The notes beneath the pieces are model-generated. The model was given only the letters and a program-made list of their open reading frames with translations. It made no database searches and was not told the DNA's origin. From JADJOY01 sp016713535 [NCBI: Deltaproteobacteria bacterium] (GTDB lineage Bacteria > JADJOY01), in contig JADJOY010000009.1 in the NCBI GenBank assembly GCA_016713535.1, positions 124,001 to 188,000 on the forward strand: a DNA stretch of 64,000 nucleotides, given 5' to 3'. A program made the position numbers and the translations under genes. Numbering within the stretch: the first letter of the stretch is position 1; the number at the start of each line of letters is the position of its first letter. This document shows, piece by piece, positions 16,180 through 26,193 of this stretch.

Positions 16180-18060
16180 GTGAGCTATCTGGTCCTCGCC
16201 CGGCGCGAGCGTCCCCAGCTCTTCGGTGACGTCGTCGGCCAGCACCACGTGGTGCGGACGCTGCAGAACGCGATCCGCACCAACCGCGTCCACCACGCGT
16301 ACCTCTTCTGCGGCACCCGCGGGGTCGGCAAGACCTCCACGGCGCGCATCCTCGCCAAGGCGCTCAACTGCGACCTCGGGCCGGCGCCCGAGCCGTGCAA
16401 CGAGTGCTCGGCGTGCCGGGAGATCACCGACGGTAGCGCCGTCGACGTCATCGAGGTCGACGCGGCGACTCACCGCGGCGTCGAGGAGGCGCAGCGCTTC
16501 CTCGAAGGCGTGCCGTACCGGCCGTCGCGCCTTCGCTACAAGTTCTACATCATCGACGAAGTCCACATGATGACGCGCCACGCCTTCAACGCGCTCCTCA
16601 AGACCTTCGAGGAGCCGCCGGCGCACGTGAAGTTCGTGTTCGCCACGACCGAGGCGCAGAAGGTCCCCGCCACCATCCTGTCGCGCTGCCAGCGCTTCGA
16701 CTTCCGCGAGCTCGGCACCGAGGAGATCTCGGGCGCGCTCGGCAAGATCCTGGAGCGGGAAGGGGTGGGTGTCAGCGCGCGGGCGCGCTCGTGGATCGTG
16801 CGCGAGGCGCGCGGCAGCATGCGCGACGCGCTCAGCCTCCTCGACCAGGTGCTGGCGTTCGCGGCCGACTCGTCGGTGAGCGACGAGGAGGTCCGCGAGG
16901 TCCTCGGCGGCGTCGAGGTCGAGATCATCGAGAGCGCGATCCAGTCGCTGGTGGGCCGCGACCCCGACCGGATGCTGGAGGTGATCGGCGAGGTGGTCGC
17001 GCGCGGTCACGACCTGAAGAGCTTCCTGGCCTCGCTGCTCGAGGCGCTGCGCGCCGCGATGGTGGCGAAGGCCGCGGGCAGCGGTGATCGCTTCGCGAGC
17101 GCGGCCGAGGTGGTGCGCCTCGAGCTCTTCGAGGGGGCGAGCCTCGAGGACGTCGTGCGCTGGATCGACCAGGGACTGCGCTGCCAGGTCGAGCTGCAGC
17201 GCACCGAGGAGCCGCGCCTCACGCTCGAGACCGCGCTGGTGCGGGCGACGCTGCTCGCGCCAACGCGGCCGCTCGCCGAGGCGGTGGCGCGCCTCGAGGC
17301 GCTCGAGGGGCGGCTCGGCGGCGCGGGAGGCGCCGCGCCCGCGGGCGGCGGAGGCGCGCCCCGCGCAGCGAGCGCTCCGGCCGCGTCGGCGCCGCCGTCC
17401 GCGACCCCCGCGACACGAGCCTCGCGCCTCGAGTCGCCCGCCGCGGCTCCCGCAGCGAAGCCCTCACGACTCGAGACGGTGCCTGCCGACCCGCCTCGCG
17501 GCGAGGCCGCCCCGACCAAGCGCCCGCGTGCCGAGTCCGAGCCCGCCGTCGTCCCGGCCGCCAAGCCAGCGGCCGCGGCCACGCTCCCGCCGGCCCCTCC
17601 CGCCGCCTCGGCTCCCCGCAAGCCCGCGGGAGATCCCGCGAAGGAGCTCGCGGCACTGGTCCGACACTTCAAGGACAAGGATCCGAGGTTCGCGCGGTTC
17701 CTCGACCTGGCGCGCTCGCTCACGATCGACGGCGACAGGCTCGTCGCCGCGCTCGAGCCCGGCCTCGCGTTCGACGAGCTCAAGGAGACCGAGTCGGAGA
17801 AGCGCATCAGCGAGGCGGCCACCGCCGTGCTGGGCCGTCCGCTCGCGCTCAAGCTGACGGTCGCCGCGCCCGCTCCGGCGGGGACCAAGAAGGCCGCCAA
17901 GGCCGACCCACCCGCCGACCCCGCCCAGATCCGCGCGATGCGGAGCAAGGCGCTCGAGGACCCGGTGGTCCGTCAGGCGCTCGATCTGTTCGGCGGCGAG
18001 GTCGTGGACGTGAAGCCTCACACGGTCGACGACAAGAACGACAAGGGAGGCCGCTCGTGA
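16180..18060 (+). CDS. dnaX: DNA polymerase III subunits gamma/tau
   Basis: 626 residues, GTG start. Domain order: AAA+ clamp-loader ATPase with Walker A GTRGVGKTS (about residues 45-53), a four-Cys zinc module (LNC, PCNECSAC), Walker B IIDEVHMM and a sensor/Arg-finger region ending ILSRCQRF. A helical collar domain follows. Residues 385-490 are a low-complexity Ala/Pro/Arg linker, and the end is a tau-like polymerase-binding region. It loads the sliding clamp and couples helicase and polymerase. I see no obvious poly-A slippery site for a programmed gamma product. Its stop overlaps the ybaB start as GTGA. Confidence 0.95.
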   Translation: MSYLVLARRERPQLFGDVVGQHHVVRTLQNAIRTNRVHHAYLFCGTRGVGKTSTARILAKALNCDLGPAPEPCNECSACREITDGSAVDVIEVDAATHRGVEEAQRFLEGVPYRPSRLRYKFYIIDEVHMMTRHAFNALLKTFEEPPAHVKFVFATTEAQKVPATILSRCQRFDFRELGTEEISGALGKILEREGVGVSARARSWIVREARGSMRDALSLLDQVLAFAADSSVSDEEVREVLGGVEVEIIESAIQSLVGRDPDRMLEVIGEVVARGHDLKSFLASLLEALRAAMVAKAAGSGDRFASAAEVVRLELFEGASLEDVVRWIDQGLRCQVELQRTEEPRLTLETALVRATLLAPTRPLAEAVARLEALEGRLGGAGGAAPAGGGGAPRAASAPAASAPPSATPATRASRLESPAAAPAAKPSRLETVPADPPRGEAAPTKRPRAESEPAVVPAAKPAAAATLPPAPPAASAPRKPAGDPAKELAALVRHFKDKDPRFARFLDLARSLTIDGDRLVAALEPGLAFDELKETESEKRISEAATAVLGRPLALKLTVAAPAPAGTKKAAKADPPADPAQIRAMRSKALEDPVVRQALDLFGGEVVDVKPHTVDDKNDKGGRS

Positions 18061-18389
18061 GCCAAGGGTTCGGCGAATCGCTCAAGATGCTCGGCGATCT
18101 ACGCGCCAAGATCGAGAAGATGAAGGAAGAGGCGGGCAACATCCGCGTCGAGGCCACGAGCGGCGGCGGGATGGTGAAGGTGGTCGCCAACGCGCGCCTC
18201 GAGGTGCTGTCGGTGCAGATCGAGCCCGGCATCCTGAACCCGGGCGAGCGCGAGCTGGTCCAGGACCTCGTGACCTCGGCGGTGAACTCCGCGATCACCA
18301 AGGCGCAGGCCGAGATGCGCAACAAGCTCGGGATCGAGCTGCTCGCGCTCGGGGTTCCGCTCCCGGACCTCTCCGGCCTCGTGCAGTGA
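18057..18389 (+). CDS. ybaB: YbaB/EbfC family nucleoid-associated protein
   Basis: 110 residues with the family hallmarks: MLGDLRAKIEKMKEEAGNIRVEA near the start, GGGMVKVVANARLEVLSVQIEP in the middle and a C-terminal helix ending LGIELL. It binds DNA as a dimer. GTG start overlaps the dnaX stop (GTGA), so the two are translationally coupled, which is the universal arrangement. The usual third gene, recR, is not next; a ceramidase-like gene takes its place. Confidence 0.9.
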   Translation: MSQGFGESLKMLGDLRAKIEKMKEEAGNIRVEATSGGGMVKVVANARLEVLSVQIEPGILNPGERELVQDLVTSAVNSAITKAQAEMRNKLGIELLALGVPLPDLSGLVQ

Positions 18390-19801
18390 GCCGCGCCGGA
18401 CCGGCGCGAAGAAGCTGGCTCGCGGCGCTCGTTGCGCTGTCCGCGCTGGCGCTCGCCACCTGCGCGACCCGCGGCGGCGCTCCGCTCGAGCCACCGCAGC
18501 CGCCGGAGCTCGCCCGCATCGACGCGATCCACGACTCGCTCGGCGCACCACCTCCAGGAACGGTGTGGGCGGGTGCGGCGAAGGTCGACATCACCCCGGA
18601 GGGTCCGGCCTACCTCGCGGGTTTCAGCCCCGGGCGCCGCTCGACCGGCGTCCACGATCCGCTCTACGCACGCTGCACCTTCGTCGACGACGGCGTGACG
18701 CCGCTGGTGCTGGTGGTGCTCGACCTCGTGGGGTTCCTCCATCACGACGTGGTGGCGACCCGCGAGCGGATCACCGCGCGCTTCCCCGCCAGTGTGATCG
18801 TCGCCTCGACCCACGTGCACGCCGCACCCGACACCCTGGGCCTGTGGGGGCCGGGCTGGCTGGTCCCGGTCGGTTCGGGGATCGATCCCGCCTACGTCGA
18901 GCGTGTCCGGCGCGGCGCGGCCGAGTGCGCCGTGACCGCCGCGCGCACCGCGCGACCCGCCGTCGCCGAGCTCGCGCGCACACAGGCGCCGGCCGAGCTC
19001 TCGATCAACGTGCACGAGGAAGAGCGTCCCGCCACGGCGACGCTCAAGGACGACGAGGTCACGGTGCTGCGCTGGCGCGACGCGAGCGGCGCCGGCATCG
19101 CGACGATCGTGTCCTGGGCGTGTCATCCCGAGGCGCTCGGACGCGACAACACCCTCGTCACCGCCGATTACCCCGGCGTCCTGAACCGGGAGCTGGAGGC
19201 GCGCTTCGGCGGCACGGCGATGCTCGTGAACGGTGCGCTCGGTGGGCTCGTCACCGTGCGTGCGCCGAAGGATGGGCCCGAGGGCTTCGCGCTCGCCGAG
19301 CACGTCGGCGTCACGCTCGCGGACGTGGTGGCGGGCGCGCTGCGACCCGCGGACGCCACCACCTGGGCTCGGAGCGGCGAGCGGTTCGCGGCGGTGAGTC
19401 ACGAGAGCCGCGTGCCGTTCGACAACGGCTGGTAGCGGTTCTTTCGCTGGCTCGGTCTCCTCGACATCGACCTCGACGACGAGGGCCGCGCCACCACCGA
19501 GGTGACGGCCTGGCGCGCTGGGCCGACCACCTGGCTCACCGTGCCGGGCGAGCTCTTCCCGAGCCTGGGGCGCGCCTACAAAGACAAGCTCACGACCCCG
19601 TTCCGTTTCCTGGTCGGTCTGGGGCAGGATGAGCTCGGCTACATCCTCGACGCGAGCGAGTTCGAGGACGACCTCTATTCCTACGAGCAGATGATGAGCC
19701 CTGGGCCCACCACCTCGACCGTGCTCGGCGCCTCCGTCGACGCGGCACTCGCGGCACTCGCGCGTGGTGGCGACGGCGCGCCGTCCGGCGAGGCACGATG
19801 A
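18386..19801 (+). CDS. neutral/alkaline ceramidase-like exported hydrolase, interrupted by an in-frame TAG
   Basis: GTG start overlaps the ybaB stop. The N-terminus is a lipoprotein-like signal (ALALATC, Cys at about residue 27). The body matches the N-terminal domain of the neutral ceramidase family: WAGAAKVDITPEGPAYLAGF, STHVHAAPD (zinc-site His pair) and SWACHPE. At codon 350 (19433-19435) a TAG interrupts the frame, yet the same frame continues with clearly related sequence (RFFRWLGLL, then VPGELFPSLG and LGQDELGYI) to a TGA at 19799-19801. So only a base substitution or sequencing error is needed, not an indel. The downstream ATG overlaps as ATGA. Substrate is likely an amide or lipid; ceramide itself is not shown. 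Confidence 0.6.
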
Positions 19802-21459
19802 TCCCCTCCGAGGAGGCGCCCGGCGCCACACCCGCGCGCGCTGCGTTTCGAGGCGCGCGCCGGGCCTGCTGCACCACGCTCTCCGTCGTCCTGGTGATCG
19901 CGGCGGTCGTCGCGGCGCGGGATGCTCGGGCGCAGGCCCAGACGGGAAGCCAGCCCGGCGAGCTCATCCTGCGCCAGCACGAGCGCATGGAAGAGCGTCG
20001 CAAGAAGCGTGAGGAGCAGGAGAAGGCCGAGCAGCCTGCGGGCGAAGAGGGTGCCACACCGGCCGAGCCGGGCGCCGCGGAGCCCAGCCCCGAGCCCGAG
20101 GGGCTGTGGGACCAGTACAACGCGCTCCTCGAGCGGCGCGTCGAACAGGTGACCCAGCGCGACGACCTGTGGCGCAACACACTGGTCCCGCTCAAGGGGA
20201 TGTTCCTGCTCAACTACAAGTACAAGACGGTGAAGACCTCGAAGCGCTTCGACGACCAGGGCAACGCCGGCCCCACGCTCAAGCCGATCGACGTCTTCGG
20301 AGGCAAGCTCGACTTCGGCCTGACAGGGAATGGGGAAGCCCACACCTTCCAGCTCTACTACGGCGTCACCGATCGCGTGACGTTCTTCGCCGAGCAGCCG
20401 TTCGGCCACCTCACGCCCACGTTCCATGTTCGCTACGACCCGCCGCCCGATGACTCGCCGACCAGCACGGCGTCACTCCTCGACGCGCTCCTCCCGCAGC
20501 TCTACCCGGAGGACTTCACCGAGTCGCTGCAGACGCTCGAGGGCCTGTGGCAGGCGATCGAGCTCTTCGGACGCCCGCGACCCAACATCGATCAGGTGGT
20601 CGACGATCTCGTGCTCGGCGACTTCACCTTCGGCGTCGGCGCCGACTACCTGCGCACCCAGCACGTGGGCCTCGCGTCGGCGTTCAAGGTCGTGGCCCCC
20701 GTCGGCCACCTCGCCGAGGCCAACAACTCGCTGATCTTCGCGCTCGGGCCGGAGATCGACATCGGCGTCGGCGCGTGGGGACTGCAGGCGCAGCAGTGGA
20801 TCGACTGGCGCTTCCCCAAGCCGTTCGACTTCGTGTCGTGGACCTTCGACTTCGGCTACCAGTACTACTTCGAGTCCACGCGCGACTCGCCCACGAATTT
20901 CACGCCGCCGCTGCCGTTTCGCGTGAGCTCGAAGCAGCAGCCGGTGATCGCGGCGCTGTTCCGTTCGGTGCTGCCGCCCGAGAACACCGAGCCGCTGCCC
21001 GGCGGCGGCTACGCCGTGAACGGGACCCTCATCGACGTCATCGACGCGGTGGATCCCGCGACCGCGGCGCAGCTCGCGCCGGTGTTCCCCGATCTCTCGG
21101 GGCTCGCGCCGACCTACCAGTTCAAGCCCGGGTCGCAGTTCGCGTGCGAGCTGATCGCGAGCTACTCGCTCTTCGGCATCGGGCTCGCGGGCGGCAGCAA
21201 CTTCAACTGGACCGAGGCCGCCGAGATCCAGGGCAACGTCCCCGAGTTCGCCCAGTTCGTGGACGCCGTGCAGCTCGTCGCCGAGGGCTGGCGGTGGAGC
21301 GCGTGGACCAAAGTCTCGGTCCCGCTCTTCCCGCTCCGGATCCCGGCGGTGGCGGCGGCGGGGATCGAGTTCGCCCTCGAGGGCAAGAACTCGTTCATCT
21401 TCGAGGACAACATCGAGGTGACGTTCGGCTTCATCTCGCCGTGGTTCTTTCCGGATTGA
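19798..21459 (+). CDS. outer-membrane barrel protein with N-terminal charged coiled segment (unknown function)
   Basis: 553 residues. A long signal region ends ARDARAQAQ, followed by a charged helix (residues 60-80, QHERMEERRKKREEQ) and then many short amphipathic strands rich in Tyr/Phe/Gly (FQLYYGVTDRVTFFAEQPFG, FDFGYQYYFESTRD, LFGIGLAGGSNFNW). The C-terminus ends in aromatic-rich FGFISPWFFPD. This looks like an outer-membrane barrel with periplasmic coil. I cannot name a family. ATG overlaps the ceramidase-like stop, so both are probably exported together. Confidence 0.55.
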   Translation: MIPSEEAPGATPARAAFRGARRACCTTLSVVLVIAAVVAARDARAQAQTGSQPGELILRQHERMEERRKKREEQEKAEQPAGEEGATPAEPGAAEPSPEPEGLWDQYNALLERRVEQVTQRDDLWRNTLVPLKGMFLLNYKYKTVKTSKRFDDQGNAGPTLKPIDVFGGKLDFGLTGNGEAHTFQLYYGVTDRVTFFAEQPFGHLTPTFHVRYDPPPDDSPTSTASLLDALLPQLYPEDFTESLQTLEGLWQAIELFGRPRPNIDQVVDDLVLGDFTFGVGADYLRTQHVGLASAFKVVAPVGHLAEANNSLIFALGPEIDIGVGAWGLQAQQWIDWRFPKPFDFVSWTFDFGYQYYFESTRDSPTNFTPPLPFRVSSKQQPVIAALFRSVLPPENTEPLPGGGYAVNGTLIDVIDAVDPATAAQLAPVFPDLSGLAPTYQFKPGSQFACELIASYSLFGIGLAGGSNFNWTEAAEIQGNVPEFAQFVDAVQLVAEGWRWSAWTKVSVPLFPLRIPAVAAAGIEFALEGKNSFIFEDNIEVTFGFISPWFFPD

Positions 21460-21467
21460 TCCTTCAC

Positions 21468-21581
21468 GGGGGGCTGTTCCAGCCCCCCACCCGGCGACGG
21501 GGGATGGAACCCCCGTCGCTACGATGGTTTGCGTAGCGCGGGGGCTCCGTCCCCCCTCGGAGGGCCCGACTTCGTCGGGCC
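21468..21581. terminator. cluster of four GC-rich hairpins between convergent genes
   Basis: Four stems in 114 bases: GGGGGGCTG/CAGCCCCCC (21468-21488), GCGACGGGGG/CCCCCGTCGC (21494-21519), GGGGG/CCCCC (21540-21555) and GGCCCGAC/GTCGGGCC with a TTC loop (21563-21581). The first, second and last are perfect. The genes on both sides converge here, so a bidirectional transcription end is likely, although no T-run follows. A REP-like palindromic repeat is the alternative. Confidence 0.5.
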
Positions 21582-21584
21582 GCG

Positions 21585-23202
21585 TCACCCCGCGCCGAGC
21601 TGGAGGGTGACGCCGAGGCGGGGGTCGTGGACCTCGTTGCGGCGCGCGAGGCAGGGATAGAAGACCAGCTCGGGCTCGTCACAGAGCACCTCGGTGCGCT
21701 TGAGGGCGTCGATGCTCTTCAGGGTGAGGTCGCGGTAGAGCGCGAGGTAGGTGGGAAACGCGAGCGTGCGCGCGTCCGCGGATCGAAACGAAGCGGGCAA
21801 GACACGGCTACCCTCGCGCGGCGCGGCGAACGCGAGGTCGGGCTGGAGGCGGGTGAGGGCGAGCGAGAGCGGGTCGAGGCGCGCGGTGCGCGCGGCACCC
21901 GCGGCCACCGCGTAGAAGACGATCGAGCGCTTGCTCTCGTTGGGATCGGGGCTCGGCTCGCCCGAGCGAATGAAGCGCTTCCACTGCGCCCGGCTCGCGA
22001 GCTCCTTGCGCTCGAGTCGCACCTTCACGCGGTAGCGCCACACCGGCACGTAGACGTTCTCCTCGGCGCCGTCCGCGGCGGAGTCCACCGGCTCGACGAA
22101 GCGGGCCTCGATGGGTGTCAGCCCGCGGTTCGAGAGCTCCAGGCACGCGCGGCAGCTCGGGCAGGAGACGATCGTCGGGAAGGTCGCCGGCTCGAGCGCC
22201 CCGAGATCGTCGCGGCACGAGGGGCACGCGAGGCGGACCGGCGTCATCGCTCGGTCGGGCAGCGTCACGGTCGGAACCCGGAAGAGCGCCGGCCCGCCGG
22301 CGAGCGGCTCGCGGGTGACCTCGCCGTCCACGGCGTCGATCACCATCCAGTCGCGCGGGATCGACTCGCGCCCCGGCACGTCGGGCGGCTCGAAGAAGAG
22401 CACCCAGAACGGGTGGTAGACGAGCGACACCGCCGCGCGCAGCAGCACGCGGTGCTCGAAGAAGCGGTAGAGCGCACGCTCGTCGACGAGCTCTCGCGCC
22501 TGCGCCCGCCGCGAGCACCTCGAGCGCCTGGTCACGGGTCCATTCGGGAGCGAGCACGCGCGCGCCGGGCCCGACCTCGAGCGCATCGAACGGCGCGAGC
22601 ACGGAGCCCGCGGTGTGGCGGGCGAGCGGCTTCCAGCCGAACGGCTCGAGGACCGGATCGGGAAGCAGCTCGCGCACCGCGCGATGGGCCTCCTTGCGGA
22701 TGTACTCGAGCTTGCCGCCCACGGGCGCCACGATCTCGCGCGCGGGCGCCTCGCGCGCCGGATCGACGCCGCGGTTTCGGCGCGTGCCGAGATCGGCGAG
22801 CTTCTCGTTGCCGAGCACCCAGCCCATCTCGACAGCGTGGAAGAGCCACGACGGCGCGAAGTAGAGCGTCGCCGACTCGATCGCGCCGCGCCCGCGCTGC
22901 TCGGCGAGGCGCACGGCACGCGCCTGCGACACCGCGTCGCGCACACCGAGGGCGGCACCCCGGGGATCGTGCGCCCACCCGAAGCCCGCGTGGCAGCCTG
23001 GACAGCGAACCAGCGTCGCGGTGTCCTCGACCTCCGAGACCACCCGGCACGCGGGGCAGCGGAAATCGACCAGCACCGCGCCCCGGCTCGCCGGCTGCAC
23101 GATCTCGTGACCGCAGTAGAAGCACGACGTGCGGCGACGTCCCTCGACGTGGAACCCGGCCTTGCCGCACGACGGGCAGCCTCGCCGAAGGGTGCGAACC
23201 AT
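21585..23202 (-). CDS. multi-zinc-ribbon protein of unknown function (frameshifted)
   Basis: Begins at 23202 with zinc ribbons: CPSCGKAGFHV, CFYCGHE, CPACRVVS and CPGCHAGF in the first 90 residues. A middle domain includes an FAPSWLFHAVEMGW segment. Near 22500-22515 the reading moves one base (span is 3n+1) and continues as ARELVDERALYRFFEHRVLL, with another ribbon (CPSCRDDLG, CPSCRACLEL). It then gives a soluble C-terminal domain with WRYRVKVRLERKEL. The six or more CxxC pairs suggest zinc-bound structure rather than redox chemistry. No known function. It converges with the outer-membrane protein gene across the hairpin cluster. Confidence 0.55.
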
Positions 23203-23323
23203 CGCGCGGCGAACGTAACCGGCATCGTCCGCGATGGCTGCTCCTCGGAGCGGAACCGCGACCGGCGGGCTTTACAGTCCGGCAACGCGGCGCCTACCAT
23301 CCTCGCCGGAGAACGGAGAGCAC

Positions 23324-23950
23324 GTGGCCCGGAAGGAAAACGTCACCGCCGCGGAAGCGACCGCGCTCGCCAACCGGCTCGAGGAGCTCCGCAAGGCGTA
23401 CGACCGCTACTTCATCGGCGTCGACAAGCTCGAGCCCACCGGGGACCGGCGGCGCTTCCAGATGGAGCTCGACGCGCTCCTCGGCGCGCCGAGCCCCAAC
23501 ACCCAGGTGCGCTTCCAGATCGCCCAGGTCAAGGGGAAGTACCTGACGCTCTCGCAGTACTGGAGCCGGGTGCTGCGCGAGATCGAGGACGGCACCTACG
23601 CGCGGGATCGCTTCCGCGCCGACCTCAAAGACAAGCTGCGCCCTGGGTCCACGCGTGACTCCACGACGTCGCCGGCGGCGGCACCCAGCGGCACCGCGAC
23701 GATCGACGGCGAGGTGGTCGAGCGCGTGTTCCGCGCCTACGTGATGGCGAAGCAAAAGTGCAACGAAGCGACCGACGGCGTCTCGCGCGAGAAGCTCGCC
23801 GAGATGCTCACGCGCCACGCAGCCAAGCTCTCCGAGTCGGGCGGCGGGGGACGGCCGGACTTCAAGGTCGTCATCAAGGACGGCAAGGCGCGGATCGTCG
23901 CCAAGGGCGTGACCGAGGGTAAGACCGACGCCGCCACCAAGCCTCGCTGA
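23324..23950 (+). CDS. MXAN_5187 C-terminal-domain-like protein
   Basis: 208 residues. The central region (RLEELRKAYDRYFIGVDKLEP, NTQVRFQIAQVKGKY, SQYWSRVLREIEDGTYARD) resembles a domain known to me from Myxococcus MXAN_5187 and relatives. That family has not been characterised biochemically. A second part (residues 120-200) contains an FRAYVMAKQKCNEATDGVSREKL segment and a basic end. GTG 23324 is chosen because GGAGAG lies 10 bases upstream. An upstream ATG in frame would add an unsupported leader. Short gap (67 bases) to the next membrane gene. Confidence 0.6.
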   Translation: MARKENVTAAEATALANRLEELRKAYDRYFIGVDKLEPTGDRRRFQMELDALLGAPSPNTQVRFQIAQVKGKYLTLSQYWSRVLREIEDGTYARDRFRADLKDKLRPGSTRDSTTSPAAAPSGTATIDGEVVERVFRAYVMAKQKCNEATDGVSREKLAEMLTRHAAKLSESGGGGRPDFKVVIKDGKARIVAKGVTEGKTDAATKPR

Positions 23951-24017
23951 GGCCGGTCGTGCCGGACCCGCGGCGCGGCCCACCCGACCTCGCCCGGCAC
24001 TCACCAGCCCCGCCCCG

Positions 24018-26166
24018 ATGACGCGCCGAGCCCGCGAGCTGGCGATCGTGGTCGGCGGCTTCGCGGCGCTCACGCTGGCGTTCACGTTCCCGCTCGCGGG
24101 GCGCGTCGCGAGCACGCTACCGGGCGACCTCGGCGATCCCGCGCTCAATGCGTGGATCCTGGGGTGGGTGAGCGAGCGGCTCGCGCACGGCGGCACGGGC
24201 GTGTGGAGCCCGCCGATCTTCTTCCCGTACGGGCTCACGCTCGCCTACTCGGAGAATCTGTTCGGCATCGCGCCCTTCGTGGCACCGATCCACTGGATGT
24301 CGCGAAGTCCCGTGCTCACGTACAACGTCGCGTACCTCGGCTCGTACGTGCTCGCCGGGACGGGCGCCTACGTGCTCGTCCGCGAGGTCGGCGGACGGCG
24401 GGCCGCGGCGTGGCTCGGCGGGCTCGCGTTCGCGTTCTGCCCCTACGCACCTGCAGATGCTCATGACGGGGTGGATGCCTCTCGGGCTCGCGGCGCTCCA
24501 TCGGTGGTCGCGCTCGGGCTCACGGTGGGCGCTCGCCGGGTTCGCGGCCAGCTACGTGTTGCAGGTGCTCTCGAACGGCTACACGCTCTACTTCTTCGCG
24601 TTGCCGGCGGCGGTGGTGGCGCTGAGCGCGCTGCGCTTACGCGAGCCCGGCTGGCGGCGGCGGCTCGTCGAGCTGGGCGGGACCGGCGTCGCGATCGTCG
24701 CGGCGCTGGCACCGGTGCTCCACCTCTACCTGCGGGTGCGCGAGGAACAGGGCCTGGTTCGCGGCGCGGAAGAGATCCGCGACTTCGGCGCCGACCTGGG
24801 CTCCTTCCTCCACGCGGCCCCCGGGATCGTGAGCGCGCACTGGCTTCCCGGCTTCGCCAAGCCCGAAGGCGAGCTCTTCCCCGGTCTCGTCACGGTGATC
24901 CTCGCCGCGGTGGCGTGGGCGACGTGGCGTCGCGACGAGAGCGCCGATCGCCGGCGGGCGCGGCGGCTCTACACGATTATCGCGGCGCTCGCCGCGGTGC
25001 TGGCGCTCGGTGTCGCACCCACGGCGTGGGGACGCCCGCTGCTGCCCACCGCCCCCTACGGGTGGCTGCTGCACGTGATTCCGGGGCTGGACGGCTTGCG
25101 GGTGCCAGCGCGGCTGGCGGTGGTCCTGACGCTCGGCCTGGCGGTGCTCGCGGGGCTCGGCGGCGCGTGGCTGGTGGAGCAGGCCCGTCGCGTCGCACGC
25201 GGACCGCTGGTGGCGCTGCTCGCGGCGGCGATCGTGCTCGAGGGATATCCCGGCCCGACGATCACCAAGCCCCTCGGGCTCCTCGAGCGACACCGCGACG
25301 ATCCGGTCAACGCGTGGCTCGCGCAAGCGCCGCCTGGCGCGGTGCTCCAGCTCCCCTTCGGCGACGGGACGCCGCGCACGGTGCTCACCGATCTCGCCTA
25401 CCAGTGGGCGATCGCGAAGCACGGCCACCCGATCGTGAACGGCTACAGCGGCTACGGCTCGCCCCTCGCGCGCTTCCTCGCCCGTCAGGGCTCACCGCTC
25501 CAGGAGATCGAGCGCACCGCCGAGCTGCTCGAGCTGCTGCGCTCGATCGGCGTGCGCTACGTGGTGGCGCGGAACCTCCCGCCCTACCGCGAGACCCCCG
25601 CCGGCGCGTGGCGAGCGCTCACCGAGCTTCGCGCGGCGACCTCGCAGCTCGAACGCGAGGAGCGCGTCGGCACCGCGAGCGTGTTCACCCTTCGCGAGGC
25701 GGCGCCGCCCCCGACGGCGAGCGCGCTCTCCGCGATCGCGCCCGCGACCTTCCGGGTCGAGACGTCCCAGGGCGAGAGCCGGGTGGCGCTCCTCACCGAT
25801 GGCGATCTCGACAGCCGCTGGGTCAGCGCCTCGCCGCAACGCGGCGCCGACTGGCTCCGCATCGACCTCGCCCAGCCACTCGTGATCGGTGGAGTCGAGC
25901 TCGCGCTCCAGCAACGGACCGTGAGCGAGTACCCTCGTGAGCTGGTGATCGTGGCGAGAGACGCACGCGGTGGTGAGACCGAGGTCTATCGCGGCGGCAC
26001 GCTGGTGATGCTCGGCCGCTCGCTCGTGTCGTCGCCGGCGGCGCCGGCGATCCGGATCGAGTGGGAACCGCGTGAGACCCGCGAGCTCAGGATCGAAGCG
26101 ACCGGCCGGTCGGCCTGCTGCCGCTGGTCCGTCCACGAGCTCCGCCTCTTGGCGCCGGTCCGCTGA
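24018..26166 (+). CDS. polytopic GT-C-type glycosyltransferase-like membrane protein (frameshifted)
   Basis: Start ATG 24018. The N-terminal helix is followed by a loop with Asp/Trp residues (TLPGDLGDPALNAWILGW, about residues 35-55), typical of GT-C lipid-sugar transferases of the PMT/YfhO type. Multiple hydrophobic helices follow to about residue 400, and the C-terminal 150 residues look like a carbohydrate-binding discoidin-type module (DGDLDSRWVSA, WLRIDLAQPLVIGGVEL). Near 24445 the frame moves by one base (TACG-CACCTG), so the downstream frame (HLQMLMTGW) joins the upstream one. Span is 3n+1. It leads a run of three similar genes. Confidence 0.6.
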
Positions 26167-26193
26167 CCGCTACCCTCGCGATTCGTCCGGAGT

